A stretch of 64,000 bases of DNA from NCBI GenBank assembly GCA_913051545.1, contig CAJXCD010000005.1:1-64000 (forward strand), given 5' to 3'. Each line of letters opens with the position of its first letter. Position 1 is the stretch's first letter. This document shows positions 30,860 through 40,630 of the stretch, piece by piece. This DNA comes from an uncultured Chloroflexota bacterium (GTDB lineage: Bacteria > Chloroflexota > Dehalococcoidia > Lucifugimonadales > CAJXCD01). Position numbers and translations under genes: made by a program. The notes below the pieces were generated by a model that was not told the origin of the DNA, searched no databases, and saw only the letters and a list, made by a program, of their open reading frames with translations.

Positions 30860-31858
30860 TTACGAATATCCATCAACCCGCATACATGAAACCCAGTGAT
30901 CTGGACTAACTTCCTGTAAGTCAGGCACCCTAGCAACACATCCTTCCACAACTATCGGACATCTGGTGTGAAACACACAACCCACTGGATATTGCATAGG
31001 GCTAGGCACTTCTCCTTCCAAAAGAATACGCTCTCTTTTTGTCTCTATCTCTGGGTCAGGTATGGGTACAGCTGATAAAAGTGCCTGAGTATATGGATGT
31101 AACGGATTATTATAAAGTTCATCCTTATCTGCAATTTCCACTATTTTACCCAAATACATCACAGCAACTCGATCTGAGATGTGTCTAACCACAGAAAGAT
31201 CATGAGCAATAAATAGATAAGTAAGGCCATACTTTGACTGCAGATCTTCTAATAAGTTGATTATCTGCGCTTGTATAGATACATCCAAAGCAGAAACTGG
31301 TTCATCGCAAACTATAAAACTTGGAGATACAGCTAGTGCTCTAGCTATGCCTATACGTTGTCTTTGTCCTCCACTAAATTCATGGGGGTAACGATCAGCC
31401 ATATATGGATTCAATCCTACCGTATCTAATAGTTCTGTAATTTTTTCACGATATTCTGATTTGTTAGAAGTGAGATTATGAACAATGAGAGGCTCTCCTA
31501 TTATATCCCCGCAGGTCATCCTTGGATCTAACGAACCAAATGGGTCTTGAAATATAATCTGCATCTTCTTCCGTATAGATTGCATGTTTTTCCCGGTCAT
31601 CTGGTCAATCCTATCACCATCAAATTTTACTTTTCCGGATGTCAGATTCACCAACCGTAAAATGCTTCTTCCAAGAGTAGTTTTACCGCTACCACTTTCT
31701 CCTACCAGACCAAGAGTTTCGCCCTTTTTAATTGTTAATGAAACATCGTCTACTGCTCTTATAAAAGCCCTTTTATTGCGAGAAAATATCCCTGAAGTCA
31801 CAGGAAAATGCACTCGCAGTTCACTAACATCTAAAAGTACTTCTTGACCGTAAGTCAC
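30860..31858 (-). CDS. Oligopeptide/dipeptide ABC transporter ATP-binding protein (OppF-like)
   Basis: GLVGESGSGKTTLGRSILRL, LSxxQ-type signature FSGGQRQRIGIARALAVSPSFIVCDEPVSALD, oligo_HPY C-terminal domain. Confidence 0.94.
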   Translation of the reverse strand: MTYGQEVLLDVSELRVHFPVTSGIFSRNKRAFIRAVDDVSLTIKKGETLGLVGESGSGKTTLGRSILRLVNLTSGKVKFDGDRIDQMTGKNMQSIRKKMQIIFQDPFGSLDPRMTCGDIIGEPLIVHNLTSNKSEYREKITELLDTVGLNPYMADRYPHEFSGGQRQRIGIARALAVSPSFIVCDEPVSALDVSIQAQIINLLEDLQSKYGLTYLFIAHDLSVVRHISDRVAVMYLGKIVEIADKDELYNNPLHPYTQALLSAVPIPDPEIETKRERILLEGEVPSPMQYPVGCVFHTRCPIVVEGCVARVPDLQEVSPDHWVSCMRVDGYS

Positions 31859-32869
31859 TTATTCCCCTCTAACATGAGTACGATTGGCAATACTTGGAAT
31901 CTCATTCAACCTCCAGCATGCCGAAAAATGATCGTCACCAACCTTAATCAACTCTGGAGATTTTTCATTACAAATATCTGAGCTAAAAGCACATCTCGGA
32001 GAAAAACTACAACCTATAGATGTCTCTATCAAGTCTGGAGGTATCCCTTGTATAGGTAAAAGTCTCGTGCCGGAAGGCTTATCCAATCTAGGCACTGAAC
32101 CAAGCATACCTATAGTATATGGATGGCTGGGATTATTGTACGTATCTATAGATCTACCAGATTCGATTATTTTACCTGAATACATTACTAAAACCCTGGT
32201 AGCATACCTAGCCACCACACCCAAATTATGCGTAATAATTACAAGAGCAGTGCCGATTTCATTGGTTAAAGACTTCAACAATTCAAGAATTTGAGCCTGA
32301 ATAGTGACATCAAGTGCTGTGGTTGGCTCATCAGCAATAATCACTTTGGGATTACAACTAATAGCTATAGCTATCATTACTCTTTGTCTCATACCACCAC
32401 TAAGTTGATGCGGGTAATCCTTTAATCGTTGACTCGGGTCTGAAATACCTACCATATCTAATAGTTCGAGAGCCCTCTTGTATGCCGATCTAGTTGTCAT
32501 GCCTAAATGTAATACCAAAGTCTCCGTAAGTTGCTTCCCGATGGTCAATACTGGATTCAATGAAGTCATAGGCTCTTGAAAAACCATAGAAATTCGGTTA
32601 CCACGAACGTTTCTCATCTCTGATTCACTTAGATCCAACAGGTTTTGGCCTTCAAATAACACCTGTCCCGATACAATTTTCCCAGGAGGATCTGCTATCA
32701 AACGCATTACAGATAAAGCGCTAACACTTTTCCCGCATCCACTCTCTCCAACAATCCCTAATATTTCACCTTCATTTAGTTGATAGGACAAATCCTGAAC
32801 CGCCCTAACAACTCCCTCATCTGTATAAAAATGAGTTGTCAACCCCTTCAATTCAAGTAGATTTACCAC
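31859..32869 (-). CDS. Oligopeptide/dipeptide ABC transporter ATP-binding protein (OppD-like)
   Basis: GIVGESGCGKSVSALSVMRLI, LSGGMRQRVMIAIAISCNPKVIIADEPTTALDVTIQAQIL. Confidence 0.94.
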   Translation of the reverse strand: MVNLLELKGLTTHFYTDEGVVRAVQDLSYQLNEGEILGIVGESGCGKSVSALSVMRLIADPPGKIVSGQVLFEGQNLLDLSESEMRNVRGNRISMVFQEPMTSLNPVLTIGKQLTETLVLHLGMTTRSAYKRALELLDMVGISDPSQRLKDYPHQLSGGMRQRVMIAIAISCNPKVIIADEPTTALDVTIQAQILELLKSLTNEIGTALVIITHNLGVVARYATRVLVMYSGKIIESGRSIDTYNNPSHPYTIGMLGSVPRLDKPSGTRLLPIQGIPPDLIETSIGCSFSPRCAFSSDICNEKSPELIKVGDDHFSACWRLNEIPSIANRTHVRGE

Positions 32870-32965
32870 CTACACACCTCAGATATTGTTGCCTGGACTA
32901 ACCTAGCTTAGCATATAGGTTATGATAGTAGCCGAGTATATATAAAAATTACAATCCTTTTTTTC

Positions 32966-32994
32966 TTGACACTCCTGTATGTGAATGCTAGATT
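32966..32994 (+). promoter_or_regulatory. Putative sigma70-type promoter for fmdB-dtd (TTGACA - 17 nt - TAGATT)
   Basis: TTGACA 32966-32971, TAGATT 32989-32994. Confidence 0.55.
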
Positions 32995-33055
32995 TTCTTA
33001 GTGACATTTATAAATATGTTGAGATGTCGATCCGGAATTCATTTTGGGGGAACCG

Positions 33056-33364
33056 TTGCCACGCTACGACTATAGATGCAGTAACTGCGATTTAGTTTTT
33101 GAGGTGAAGCAAAGCTTCTCTTCAGAACCAGTTAGTACGTGTCCAGATTGTAAGAGTAAAGCCCAAAGAATTATACATTCAGTACCAGTAGTTTTTAAAG
33201 GTAGTGGATTCTACGTAAACGACTATGGTAAAGGAACCGGATCATCAGGGTCTATCTCAAAACCTAAAGAGTCCCAAACTTCAAAAACAAGTAACTCTAA
33301 CGAATCTGAAGGTAGCAAAAAGCCTAAGGCAGATTCAGCTAAGGATACTAAAAAAGATACTTAA
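33056..33364 (+). CDS. FmdB-family zinc-ribbon protein
   Basis: MPRYDYRCSNCDLVFEVKQSF...TCPDCKSKAQRIIHSVPVVFKGSGFYVNDYGK; TTG start at 33056 after GGGGGAACC preferred over 33044. Confidence 0.9.
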   Translation: MPRYDYRCSNCDLVFEVKQSFSSEPVSTCPDCKSKAQRIIHSVPVVFKGSGFYVNDYGKGTGSSGSISKPKESQTSKTSNSNESEGSKKPKADSAKDTKKDT

Positions 33365-33385
33365 ACCTACGTAGGAGGCTGTCTA

Positions 33386-33838
33386 TTGCGGGCTCTCGTT
33401 CAGCGGGTTAGTGAAGCCTCCGTATCAGTAGAAGGCAAAATGGTCGGATCCATTAATAGTGGATTCGTGGTGTTCTTAGGAATATCCAAAAAAGATACTG
33501 AGATAGAAGCAAAATACGTAGTGGATAAAGTATCTAATTTGCGAATATTCGACGACGACGAAGGTAAGTTTAGTTACTCCCCCTTAGATATGGGAAAAGA
33601 AATTCTAGTCATAAGTCAATTTACTCTTCATGCTGATACACGCAAGGGTCGCAGACCAAGTTTTACCGAAGCAGCAAGACCAGAAATTGCAAAAAATTTA
33701 TTCGAATACACGGTCAGCCTGTTCAAAAAAACGGGGCTCAAAATTGAAACGGGGTTATTCCAAGAATATATGTCAGTATCCCTAAAGAATGATGGCCCAG
33801 TCACTATAATTATTGACTCTAATAGTTCAATTAGTTGA
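33386..33838 (+). CDS. dtd: D-aminoacyl-tRNA deacylase
   Basis: MRALVQRVSEASVSVEGKMVGSINSGFVVFLGI, SQFTLHADTRKGRRPSFTEAARP; TTG start. Confidence 0.96.
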   Translation: MRALVQRVSEASVSVEGKMVGSINSGFVVFLGISKKDTEIEAKYVVDKVSNLRIFDDDEGKFSYSPLDMGKEILVISQFTLHADTRKGRRPSFTEAARPEIAKNLFEYTVSLFKKTGLKIETGLFQEYMSVSLKNDGPVTIIIDSNSSIS

Positions 33839-33897
33839 TCTCTAAAAGTATTGGCTTATAACCTTCTTCAGAATCAAATGCTAAAAAAAGTGTAGTA

Positions 33898-34764
33898 CTA
33901 GAATAAATCAAGACCTATATCCAGTGACGTTGATGAATGGGTAAGTGACCCAACCGATATATAATCTACTCCTGTTGACGCTACATCACGCACATTAGAC
34001 AAAGTTATCCCTCCAGACGCTTCCAGCAGAGCTATTCCGTTCGATATACAAACACATTCCCTAATTTCATCGATGCTCATGTTATCAAGTAAGATTCTTT
34101 TTGCACCGGCGTCCAATGCCTCTTTAAATTCGCTTATACTCTCTACTTCTACCTCTACCTCGTAAGCACCATTGGCTTTAATAAGAGCTTTACGCACAAT
34201 ATCTCCCATACCGAAACCAACACCCTTAAGAGCCTTAATGTGATTATCTTTTACGAGAATACTACCCCCCAAATTAAATCTATGGTTGTTCCCACCACCA
34301 GACCTTACGGCATGTTTCTCCATATGACGTAATCCCGCTGTCGTCTTGCGCGTATCTAATATACTTACTTCGTAACCTTCAACAGCCTTAACATAACTCC
34401 TTGTCAAAGTGGCTATACCACTCAAATGTTGGACAATGTTAATTGCGGTCCGCTCCGCTTTGAGTATAGAAGCAAGCAAACCATCTATTTGTGCTAAAGA
34501 GTTCCCAGAAGATATATCTGAACCATCCTCTATAAGCCTATTTAAATTAAGTGTTGAATCTAATCTTTGAAACACTTTTAATGCAAAATCAATCCCGGAA
34601 AGAACTCCACTGTCTCTCGCTACAATAGTGGCCTCACCCTTTAAATCAGATGCTAAAAGTAAATCTGTAGTAGGATCGCCATCCGACAGATCTTCTGCAA
34701 GAGATCTCTCGATGAGTGAATCTAGACCAAAATCTGCTAAAAACAAAAATCTACCCTCAACCAA
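33898..34764 (-). CDS. nadC: Nicotinate-nucleotide diphosphorylase (carboxylating)
   Basis: SLAEDLSDGDPTTD, AERTAINIVQHLSGIATLT, ILDTRKTTAGLRHMEKHAVRSGGGNNHRFNLGGSILVKDNH. Confidence 0.96.
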   Translation of the reverse strand: MVEGRFLFLADFGLDSLIERSLAEDLSDGDPTTDLLLASDLKGEATIVARDSGVLSGIDFALKVFQRLDSTLNLNRLIEDGSDISSGNSLAQIDGLLASILKAERTAINIVQHLSGIATLTRSYVKAVEGYEVSILDTRKTTAGLRHMEKHAVRSGGGNNHRFNLGGSILVKDNHIKALKGVGFGMGDIVRKALIKANGAYEVEVEVESISEFKEALDAGAKRILLDNMSIDEIRECVCISNGIALLEASGGITLSNVRDVASTGVDYISVGSLTHSSTSLDIGLDLF

Positions 34765-34834
34765 TGGACCGCACTGAATAGAGATTACTTAAAAATTACT
34801 ACCATAGGACATATCTGCCTACATAGAACGTTAA

Positions 34835-36046
34835 TCATCCAGCTAAAGAGAGCATCCTATCTAAAGCTACCTGAGCTTCAATAGAAGTCTTATCATCTAC
34901 CTTAACCTGATTCACCACTACTCCCTCTTTCAAACCATCTAGCACCCATGCTAAGTAAGCTGGATGTATGCGGTACATAGTAGAACAAGGACATACCACC
35001 GAGTCCAAACAAAAAATGGTTTTGTCAGGGTTTTCCTTCGAAAGACGATTTACTAAACTGATTTCAGTCCCAACGGCCCATGTTGTATCGGACGGAGCTT
35101 CTTTTACAACTTTTATGATGTACTCAGTAGACCCGTTCAGGTCTGCTAATTCTACGACATCCCGTGTACACTCTGGATGGACAACTACCGTAACATCCGG
35201 GTGTTTTGCCCTGGCATCTTCTATCTGAGAAGTACTGAACCTTGTATGGACAGAGCAGTGTCCCTGCCAAAGAATTACTTTCGCATCCCGAAGTGCTTGT
35301 TCAGTATGACCACCAAGGTATTTGTATGGATTCCAAACTAACATCTCATCATTGCCAATTCCTAATTTGTGAGCGGTATTCCTACCTAAATGCTGATCCG
35401 GAAGAAACAACACCCTTTGACCTCTCTTAAAAGCCCATTCGAAACTTGCCGAAGCGTTGCTAGAAGTACAAACAATTCCCCCATTCCGACCACATAAAGC
35501 CTTGATAGCTGCCGTGGAGTTCATGTAGGTAATTGGTATCACTCCTCCTACACTAGATAATACTGATTCAAGTTCCTCCCAGCAATCCAAAACATCATCT
35601 GTTGAAGCCATATCTGCCATCGAGCATCCGGCTGTTATGTTAGGTAATATAACTTTCTGATGCGGACCACTCAAAACATCGGCTGTTTCGGCCATAAAAT
35701 GCACACCGCAAAACACTATGTGCTCAGCCTTATTTTGAGTAGCAGCAAATTGGGATAGCTTAAAAGAATCTCCACGTAAATCAGCAAACTTGATTACTTC
35801 TTCTCTCTGATAGTGGTGACCAAGAATTAGTACATTTTCACCGAGAGCTTCTTTTGAATCACTTATTCGACTTTCAAGGTCTTCTGGACTGCATTTCAAA
35901 TACTCAATAGGTATTTTTTGCCATCTTACTCCCGCTTGAAATTCCTCTTCAAGCGTCTTAGCCTGAAGGTCATCATCAGTTTGACAAAATGCAGCCTGTT
36001 CTATTTCAGTTATGGGCAATATCATGGTCTTCGTATCAGAAGTCAT
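34835..36046 (-). CDS. nadA: Quinolinate synthase
   Basis: VLILGHHYQREEVIKFADLRGDSFKLS, FCGVHFMAETADVL, CSMADMAS, conserved cysteines incl. VVCPCSTMYRIHPAYL. Confidence 0.96.
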   Translation of the reverse strand: MTSDTKTMILPITEIEQAAFCQTDDDLQAKTLEEEFQAGVRWQKIPIEYLKCSPEDLESRISDSKEALGENVLILGHHYQREEVIKFADLRGDSFKLSQFAATQNKAEHIVFCGVHFMAETADVLSGPHQKVILPNITAGCSMADMASTDDVLDCWEELESVLSSVGGVIPITYMNSTAAIKALCGRNGGIVCTSSNASASFEWAFKRGQRVLFLPDQHLGRNTAHKLGIGNDEMLVWNPYKYLGGHTEQALRDAKVILWQGHCSVHTRFSTSQIEDARAKHPDVTVVVHPECTRDVVELADLNGSTEYIIKVVKEAPSDTTWAVGTEISLVNRLSKENPDKTIFCLDSVVCPCSTMYRIHPAYLAWVLDGLKEGVVVNQVKVDDKTSIEAQVALDRMLSLAG

Positions 36047-36124
36047 TTAGATAAATATCCTGTACAAAATATATTACTAACTCTCCAAAACAACATTACC
36101 ATCAGACCATATCCACTAAAACAA

Positions 36125-37456
36125 CTACGATAAACTTCCATTGAGGGACCAGGGACTAGTTTCCTTAATTGTAACATTAACCATACTCCCTATTGTATCT
36201 TCAGGCGCATCCACATACACAAGCTTATCGCTCCTATTCCTTCCATAAATTCTCCCGCGTTTCATACCTTCAATTAAAACTTGGGTTTCAACGTCTACAT
36301 AACTGCTATTAAGTTCAGTTTGAATCTGTTCCTGCAATTCATCCACTGCTCTAAGACGATATCGCTTATCTTCATCAGAGACATCGTCTTTCATTTTGCG
36401 ATCTGCTATGGTACCTTCACGAGTCGAATACGCAGCTGAGTGGACCTTATCAAACCTAATTTCTCGAAGCATATCCAACGTTTTTTCGAATTGGGAATCA
36501 GACTCACCGCAGAATCCGACTATTAGGTCAGTGCTAATAGACACTGTTGGGATCCGATTTCGTATCTTCTCTACCAATCTGATGTAATCGTCAGAAGTAT
36601 ATCCTCTTCTCATATCTAACAATACTTGGTCGTCTCCAGCCTGAAAAGGAAGATTGATATTCTCACAGACTTTTTCCAATTCAGCCACCTTGTCAATGAT
36701 ATGATCACTCATATCATTAGGATGGGAAGTAAGGAATCTTACTCTCTGTATAGAAGTTATTTCATTGACCTCACTTAGCAAATCACCTAGGTCTGGGTTT
36801 CCAGGAAGATCATGACCATATGAATCTACATTCTGCCCTAATAATGTAACCTCCTTAACCCCTCTATGCGATAAGAGTTCTGCCTCCCGAACAATTTCAG
36901 GAATTGGACGGCTAATTTCACGACCCCTCCTGTAAGGAATGATACAAAATGTGCAGAATTTATCACAGCCATGAATGATAGGAATGTATGCAGTTACATT
37001 GGGACTTGCCGTTAAAGTACCTATACACCCCTCAGCGTCGATTCCTAATCTCTCACCAATAAGATTTATAAGAGGCTCATACTGTTGGGGTCTTAAAAAA
37101 ACATCCACGTACGGAAATCGTTGCTCAAGTACATCTGTCTTAGGACCAACCATACAACCCATAAGTGCAACTATTTTCCCTGGGTTATTAACCTTAAGTG
37201 GCTTAAGAGATCCGAGTGTACCCACAACTTTATCTTCCGCACTCTGCCTAACTACACAACTATTTAAGAAAATAACATCGGCATCGTCTGGAGATGAAAC
37301 AGAGGAAAGTCCCATTTGAACCAAAGCACTCTCCAATCTCTCAGAATCTGCCTTATTCATCTGGCATCCGACTGTCCAACTGTAATAGCTATTCATGACT
37401 CTCGATGAATTTCCTGTGATCCTTAAGCATTCAAAACAAACCGGAACATATTTCAC
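36125..37456 (-). CDS. miaB: tRNA-2-methylthio-N6-dimethylallyladenosine synthase
   Basis: YSWTVGCQMNKADSERL, IIHGCDKFCTFCIIPYRRGREISRP radical SAM motif, TRAM-like C-terminus. Confidence 0.95.
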   Translation of the reverse strand: MKYVPVCFECLRITGNSSRVMNSYYSWTVGCQMNKADSERLESALVQMGLSSVSSPDDADVIFLNSCVVRQSAEDKVVGTLGSLKPLKVNNPGKIVALMGCMVGPKTDVLEQRFPYVDVFLRPQQYEPLINLIGERLGIDAEGCIGTLTASPNVTAYIPIIHGCDKFCTFCIIPYRRGREISRPIPEIVREAELLSHRGVKEVTLLGQNVDSYGHDLPGNPDLGDLLSEVNEITSIQRVRFLTSHPNDMSDHIIDKVAELEKVCENINLPFQAGDDQVLLDMRRGYTSDDYIRLVEKIRNRIPTVSISTDLIVGFCGESDSQFEKTLDMLREIRFDKVHSAAYSTREGTIADRKMKDDVSDEDKRYRLRAVDELQEQIQTELNSSYVDVETQVLIEGMKRGRIYGRNRSDKLVYVDAPEDTIGSMVNVTIKETSPWSLNGSLS

Positions 37457-37486
37457 TAAACCCTAATAAGTATACCGAAAGATTGG

Positions 37487-37575
37487 CGGAGGGAATGGGA
37501 TTCGAACCCATGAGAGAGCTTTCACCCCCTAAGCGCTTAGCAGGCGCCCGCACTAGGCCACTATGCGATCCCTCC
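37487..37575 (-). tRNA. tRNA-Ser (anticodon GCU)
   Basis: Reverse complement GGAGGGATCGCATAGTGG...CTGCTAA (GCT)...long variable arm...GGTTCGAATCCCATTCCCTCC; class II tRNA fold. Confidence 0.95.
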
Positions 37576-37782
37576 GTTAAGTCTACCAGAATTAGGGACT
37601 TGAATATAACAGAGACGATCGTTCAAGTGCAATGAGAAATCTTCACTTTCATTATGCAATGGGATTTCAGAATAAATTATTCATATATTTAAATAGGCTA
37701 ACTCACAAGCACCGAGTCGACTAAGTCCATATTGCGTAAAATCATTATGGATTTATACTGCAGTGAATCAATAATTGCCAAC

Positions 37783-38811
37783 TCAGATCATTATCAATTT
37801 TAGTATTTTGTACAAGGTGAATGCCAAAATACCTACTATTGGAAATGTTAGTACCCAACCGTATACGATCTCCCGTGCAACTCCCCATCGGACTGCTGAT
37901 ATACGACGTGTGGAACCCATACCTAGAATGGATGATGTAATGACATGGGTAGTACTTACTGGAATTCCTGTACGTGATGCGAATTCTATCACTGATGCCG
38001 CTGCTGCCTCAGCAGAGAAACCGTGGGGTGATCTCATGGTAACGATACGAACACCCAATGTGTGAATAACTCTACGTCCACCTAAGTAAGTTCCTATACC
38101 CATGACCACCCCTGAGACAATAATTACCCACATAGGCACCTCAAATGGTATACCTTTAATCTCCCAATCGTAGTAAACGCTCAGTGCTAGTGTGATGATG
38201 CCCATTGTTTTCTGAGCGTCATTAGACCCATGGCTAAACGCCATAGCAGCGGCTGTTCCGATCTGAAGTTTTCCAAATAAGGCTGACACTAGTGTAGGGG
38301 TAGCTTTTTGGAAAATCCAATATATAGCCAGCATAATAATGTATCCAAACAAGAATCCGAGTATCGGTGAGAAAATCAGCCCAAGACCTATCTTCTGGAT
38401 ACCAGCTCCGACCAGTATGCCCCAGCCGGCATGAGCAATACCGGCACCCGCAACACCGGAAACCAAACTGTGGCTGCCACTTACCGGCATACCAAACCGT
38501 GTTGCAGTGAATACCCAGAGTGCCGCAGCCAGGACTCCGGCTCCTACAGTTAACATTCCAAATTCTCCAGAAAGCGCCCCTGGATCTACAACCCCTTTAC
38601 CGACCGTTTTGGCAACAGCTGTACCGGTGATAGCACCAACAAAGTTCATGATTGCCGCCATAAGCACAGCTTGAAACGGGGACATGACACGGGTGGATAC
38701 TACTGTAGCAATAGCATTGGCGGCGTCGTTAAATCCGTTAGAAAGTTCAAAAACAAGGGCGATTATGATAACAAGTACGAAAAAAGTGAAAGAGGACGGA
38801 TCAATTATCAT
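37783..38811 (-). CDS. Inorganic phosphate transporter, PiT family
   Basis: FELSNGFNDAANAIATVVSTRVMSP, FSHGSNDAQKTMGIITLAL, GIPVSTTHVITSSILGMGS. Confidence 0.95.
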   Translation of the reverse strand: MIIDPSSFTFFVLVIIIALVFELSNGFNDAANAIATVVSTRVMSPFQAVLMAAIMNFVGAITGTAVAKTVGKGVVDPGALSGEFGMLTVGAGVLAAALWVFTATRFGMPVSGSHSLVSGVAGAGIAHAGWGILVGAGIQKIGLGLIFSPILGFLFGYIIMLAIYWIFQKATPTLVSALFGKLQIGTAAAMAFSHGSNDAQKTMGIITLALSVYYDWEIKGIPFEVPMWVIIVSGVVMGIGTYLGGRRVIHTLGVRIVTMRSPHGFSAEAAAASVIEFASRTGIPVSTTHVITSSILGMGSTRRISAVRWGVAREIVYGWVLTFPIVGILAFTLYKILKLIMI

Positions 38812-39443
38812 GAGTGTTTAAGTACTATTCCCTCCAACACATTAGCTGCATCTTCTGACCAGTCAGTCGCCTCTTCTAAAGTATTGTATATATCTCTCCA
38901 CTTCAGAATGTTTATCACGTCACTCCCGTTGCTAAAAAGGTGCCCCATCGCTTGACTAAGAGCTTTATCAGCTTCACTTTCTAGACGGTTAATTTCGACC
39001 GTTATTGGCAGGATATCTTTTAACCGTGATCCACTAGTCGACAGCATACCAAGAGCCTTCTCTAGTTGAGCGGCACAGTCAACAATTATCTTGGTCAGTT
39101 TACGAGCATGCTCTGTGGAAGCTGTTATCTTATACTCAAAAATGTACTGTGCAGCCTCGTTGATAGAATCAATAACGTCATCTAACCTGCCAGCCAAAGA
39201 CATTATATCTTCCCGATCAATCGGAGTAACGAACGTTCGATGGAGCGATAGGGTGATATCGTGTATAACCTCGTCCCCAAATTCTTCAAGATCCTTGATT
39301 TCCTGAACCTTACCTTCTACGTTATCAAAGTCCTCCATAAGGTCATGAAGACAAAGAGCCACCTTTTGCATATTTAAGGTGCTTTGATGTAACAAAAAAA
39401 AGAACCTGTCCTCTTTAGGAAGAAACGACAGAGAAAATTTCAT
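38808..39443 (-). CDS. DUF47/PhoU-like phosphate-transport regulator
   Basis: MKFSLSFLPKEDRFFFLLHQ... EEFGDEVIHDITLSLHRTFVTPIDREDIMSLAGRLDDVIDSI; overlaps the start of pit by 4 bp. Confidence 0.93.
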   Translation of the reverse strand: MKFSLSFLPKEDRFFFLLHQSTLNMQKVALCLHDLMEDFDNVEGKVQEIKDLEEFGDEVIHDITLSLHRTFVTPIDREDIMSLAGRLDDVIDSINEAAQYIFEYKITASTEHARKLTKIIVDCAAQLEKALGMLSTSGSRLKDILPITVEINRLESEADKALSQAMGHLFSNGSDVINILKWRDIYNTLEEATDWSEDAANVLEGIVLKHS

Positions 39444-39456
39444 TAACTACCCTCCG

Positions 39457-39495
39457 AAAAAAAACAAAAAAAAATCTCCGTCAGGTCGACGGAGA
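39457..39495 (-). terminator. Intrinsic-terminator-like hairpin with U-tract, directly upstream of the DUF47 start codon
   Basis: TCTCCGTC-5 nt-GACGGAGA stem (39475-39495), followed on the minus strand by TTTTTTTTTGTTTTTTTT, then CGGAGGGTAG and ATG. Confidence 0.75.
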
Positions 39496-39567
39496 CTACG
39501 GTTTCGAACAAAATTCAGTGTCAATTCAGTAAACTTTTCAATCCTGTATTCTAAAACCTCCGGCGAG

Positions 39568-39597
39568 ATTATAACCCTTCAAAAAAGTCTGTGTCAA
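39568..39597 (-). promoter_or_regulatory. Consensus sigma70-type promoter for DUF47-pit (TTGACA - 18 nt - TATAAT)
   Basis: Minus strand TTGACACAGACTTTTTTGAAGGGTTATAAT; both hexamers are perfect consensus. Confidence 0.8.
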
Positions 39598-39658
39598 GGG
39601 CCTATTTATCAGAAATAAATCGTACTTTCTATGACTTATTCGTCCAGCTTATTAATGC

Positions 39659-40084
39659 TTACGAATGAGTAGATGAAAATTCACTGCCCACCCAAACTTC
39701 ACCATCTTCGAAATACTCTTTCTTCCATATGGGAACAGTCTCCTTAATACGATCAACAGCATACTGGCACGCCAGAAATGCATCCTTACGGTGGGGTGTA
39801 GAAACAGCAACTATAAGACTCGCTTCACCAATCTCCAGTTTTCCAATCCTATGAACTATGGCAATGTTTTCTACGGACCATCGTTGGCGAATTTCCAGAA
39901 CAACTTCAGATAGCTTATTGTCAGCCATTGGACGATAAGCCTCATATTCAAGGTGAAGAACTTTCCTTCCTTCCGTAACATTACGAGTAGTTCCAAGAAA
40001 AACCGCTACAGCACCATTTGAATCCCTTCTTACACACGATATCACCCTGTCATGATCAATCTTATCTGGGGTAATTTCGATCAT
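39659..40084 (-). CDS. moaE: Molybdopterin synthase catalytic subunit
   Basis: GAVAVFLGTTRNVTEGRKVLHLEYEAYRPMA, IVHRIGKLEIGEASLIVAVSTPHRKDAF. Confidence 0.94.
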   Translation of the reverse strand: MIEITPDKIDHDRVISCVRRDSNGAVAVFLGTTRNVTEGRKVLHLEYEAYRPMADNKLSEVVLEIRQRWSVENIAIVHRIGKLEIGEASLIVAVSTPHRKDAFLACQYAVDRIKETVPIWKKEYFEDGEVWVGSEFSSTHS

Positions 40085-40335
40085 TTGCTTCCCCCACTAA
40101 CCGGCGGTATTAATGCAACTTCATCACCCTCCGTCAGGCAATAGGTATGGTCCACATACTCGTAATTAACTGCAATCACTAATTTCCCAGGGGCACTCGT
40201 CAATAGAGGATACCTACCTGATAATTTGATTATTAAATCCGATACAGATGAACCTTCTGGCATCTCCATTAATACTGTGGATTTGCCAACCAGATCTCTA
40301 TAGCTTGCGAATAGACGAACTGAAAAACAAGACAA
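40081..40335 (-). CDS. moaD: Molybdopterin synthase sulfur carrier subunit
   Basis: Ubiquitin-like, C-terminal DEVALIPPVSGGSK with GG motif; overlaps moaE. Confidence 0.9.
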   Translation of the reverse strand: MSCFSVRLFASYRDLVGKSTVLMEMPEGSSVSDLIIKLSGRYPLLTSAPGKLVIAVNYEYVDHTYCLTEGDEVALIPPVSGGSK

Positions 40336-40549
40336 CTCATCACCTTACGGGGAATTCCTTCCGAATGTAGAATGATTACGAGGCGATTATAGCATGATCA
40401 ATGGTATCTCTATAACAACGGAACTTTAGCAAAACCTTAGGGAAATTAGCGACCTTAATTATAGAAAGGCATGATTGATCTCACAATCCATCTAGAGGAT
40501 TCCACCTATTGTGTATAATGGTTCGTAATTTTAAGCAGTGCTGAATTAG

Positions 40550-40582
40550 CTAAATTTCACGATCATTAAAAACGAAATTTAG
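40550..40582 (+). repeat. Inverted repeat in the 5' region of the acetyl-CoA synthetase-like gene
   Basis: CTAAATTTC-15 nt-GAAATTTAG. Confidence 0.5.
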
Positions 40583-40630
40583 ATTTGAGTATATCGAGGA
40601 GAAAATCAGTATTCAGAAAGGTGACGGAAT

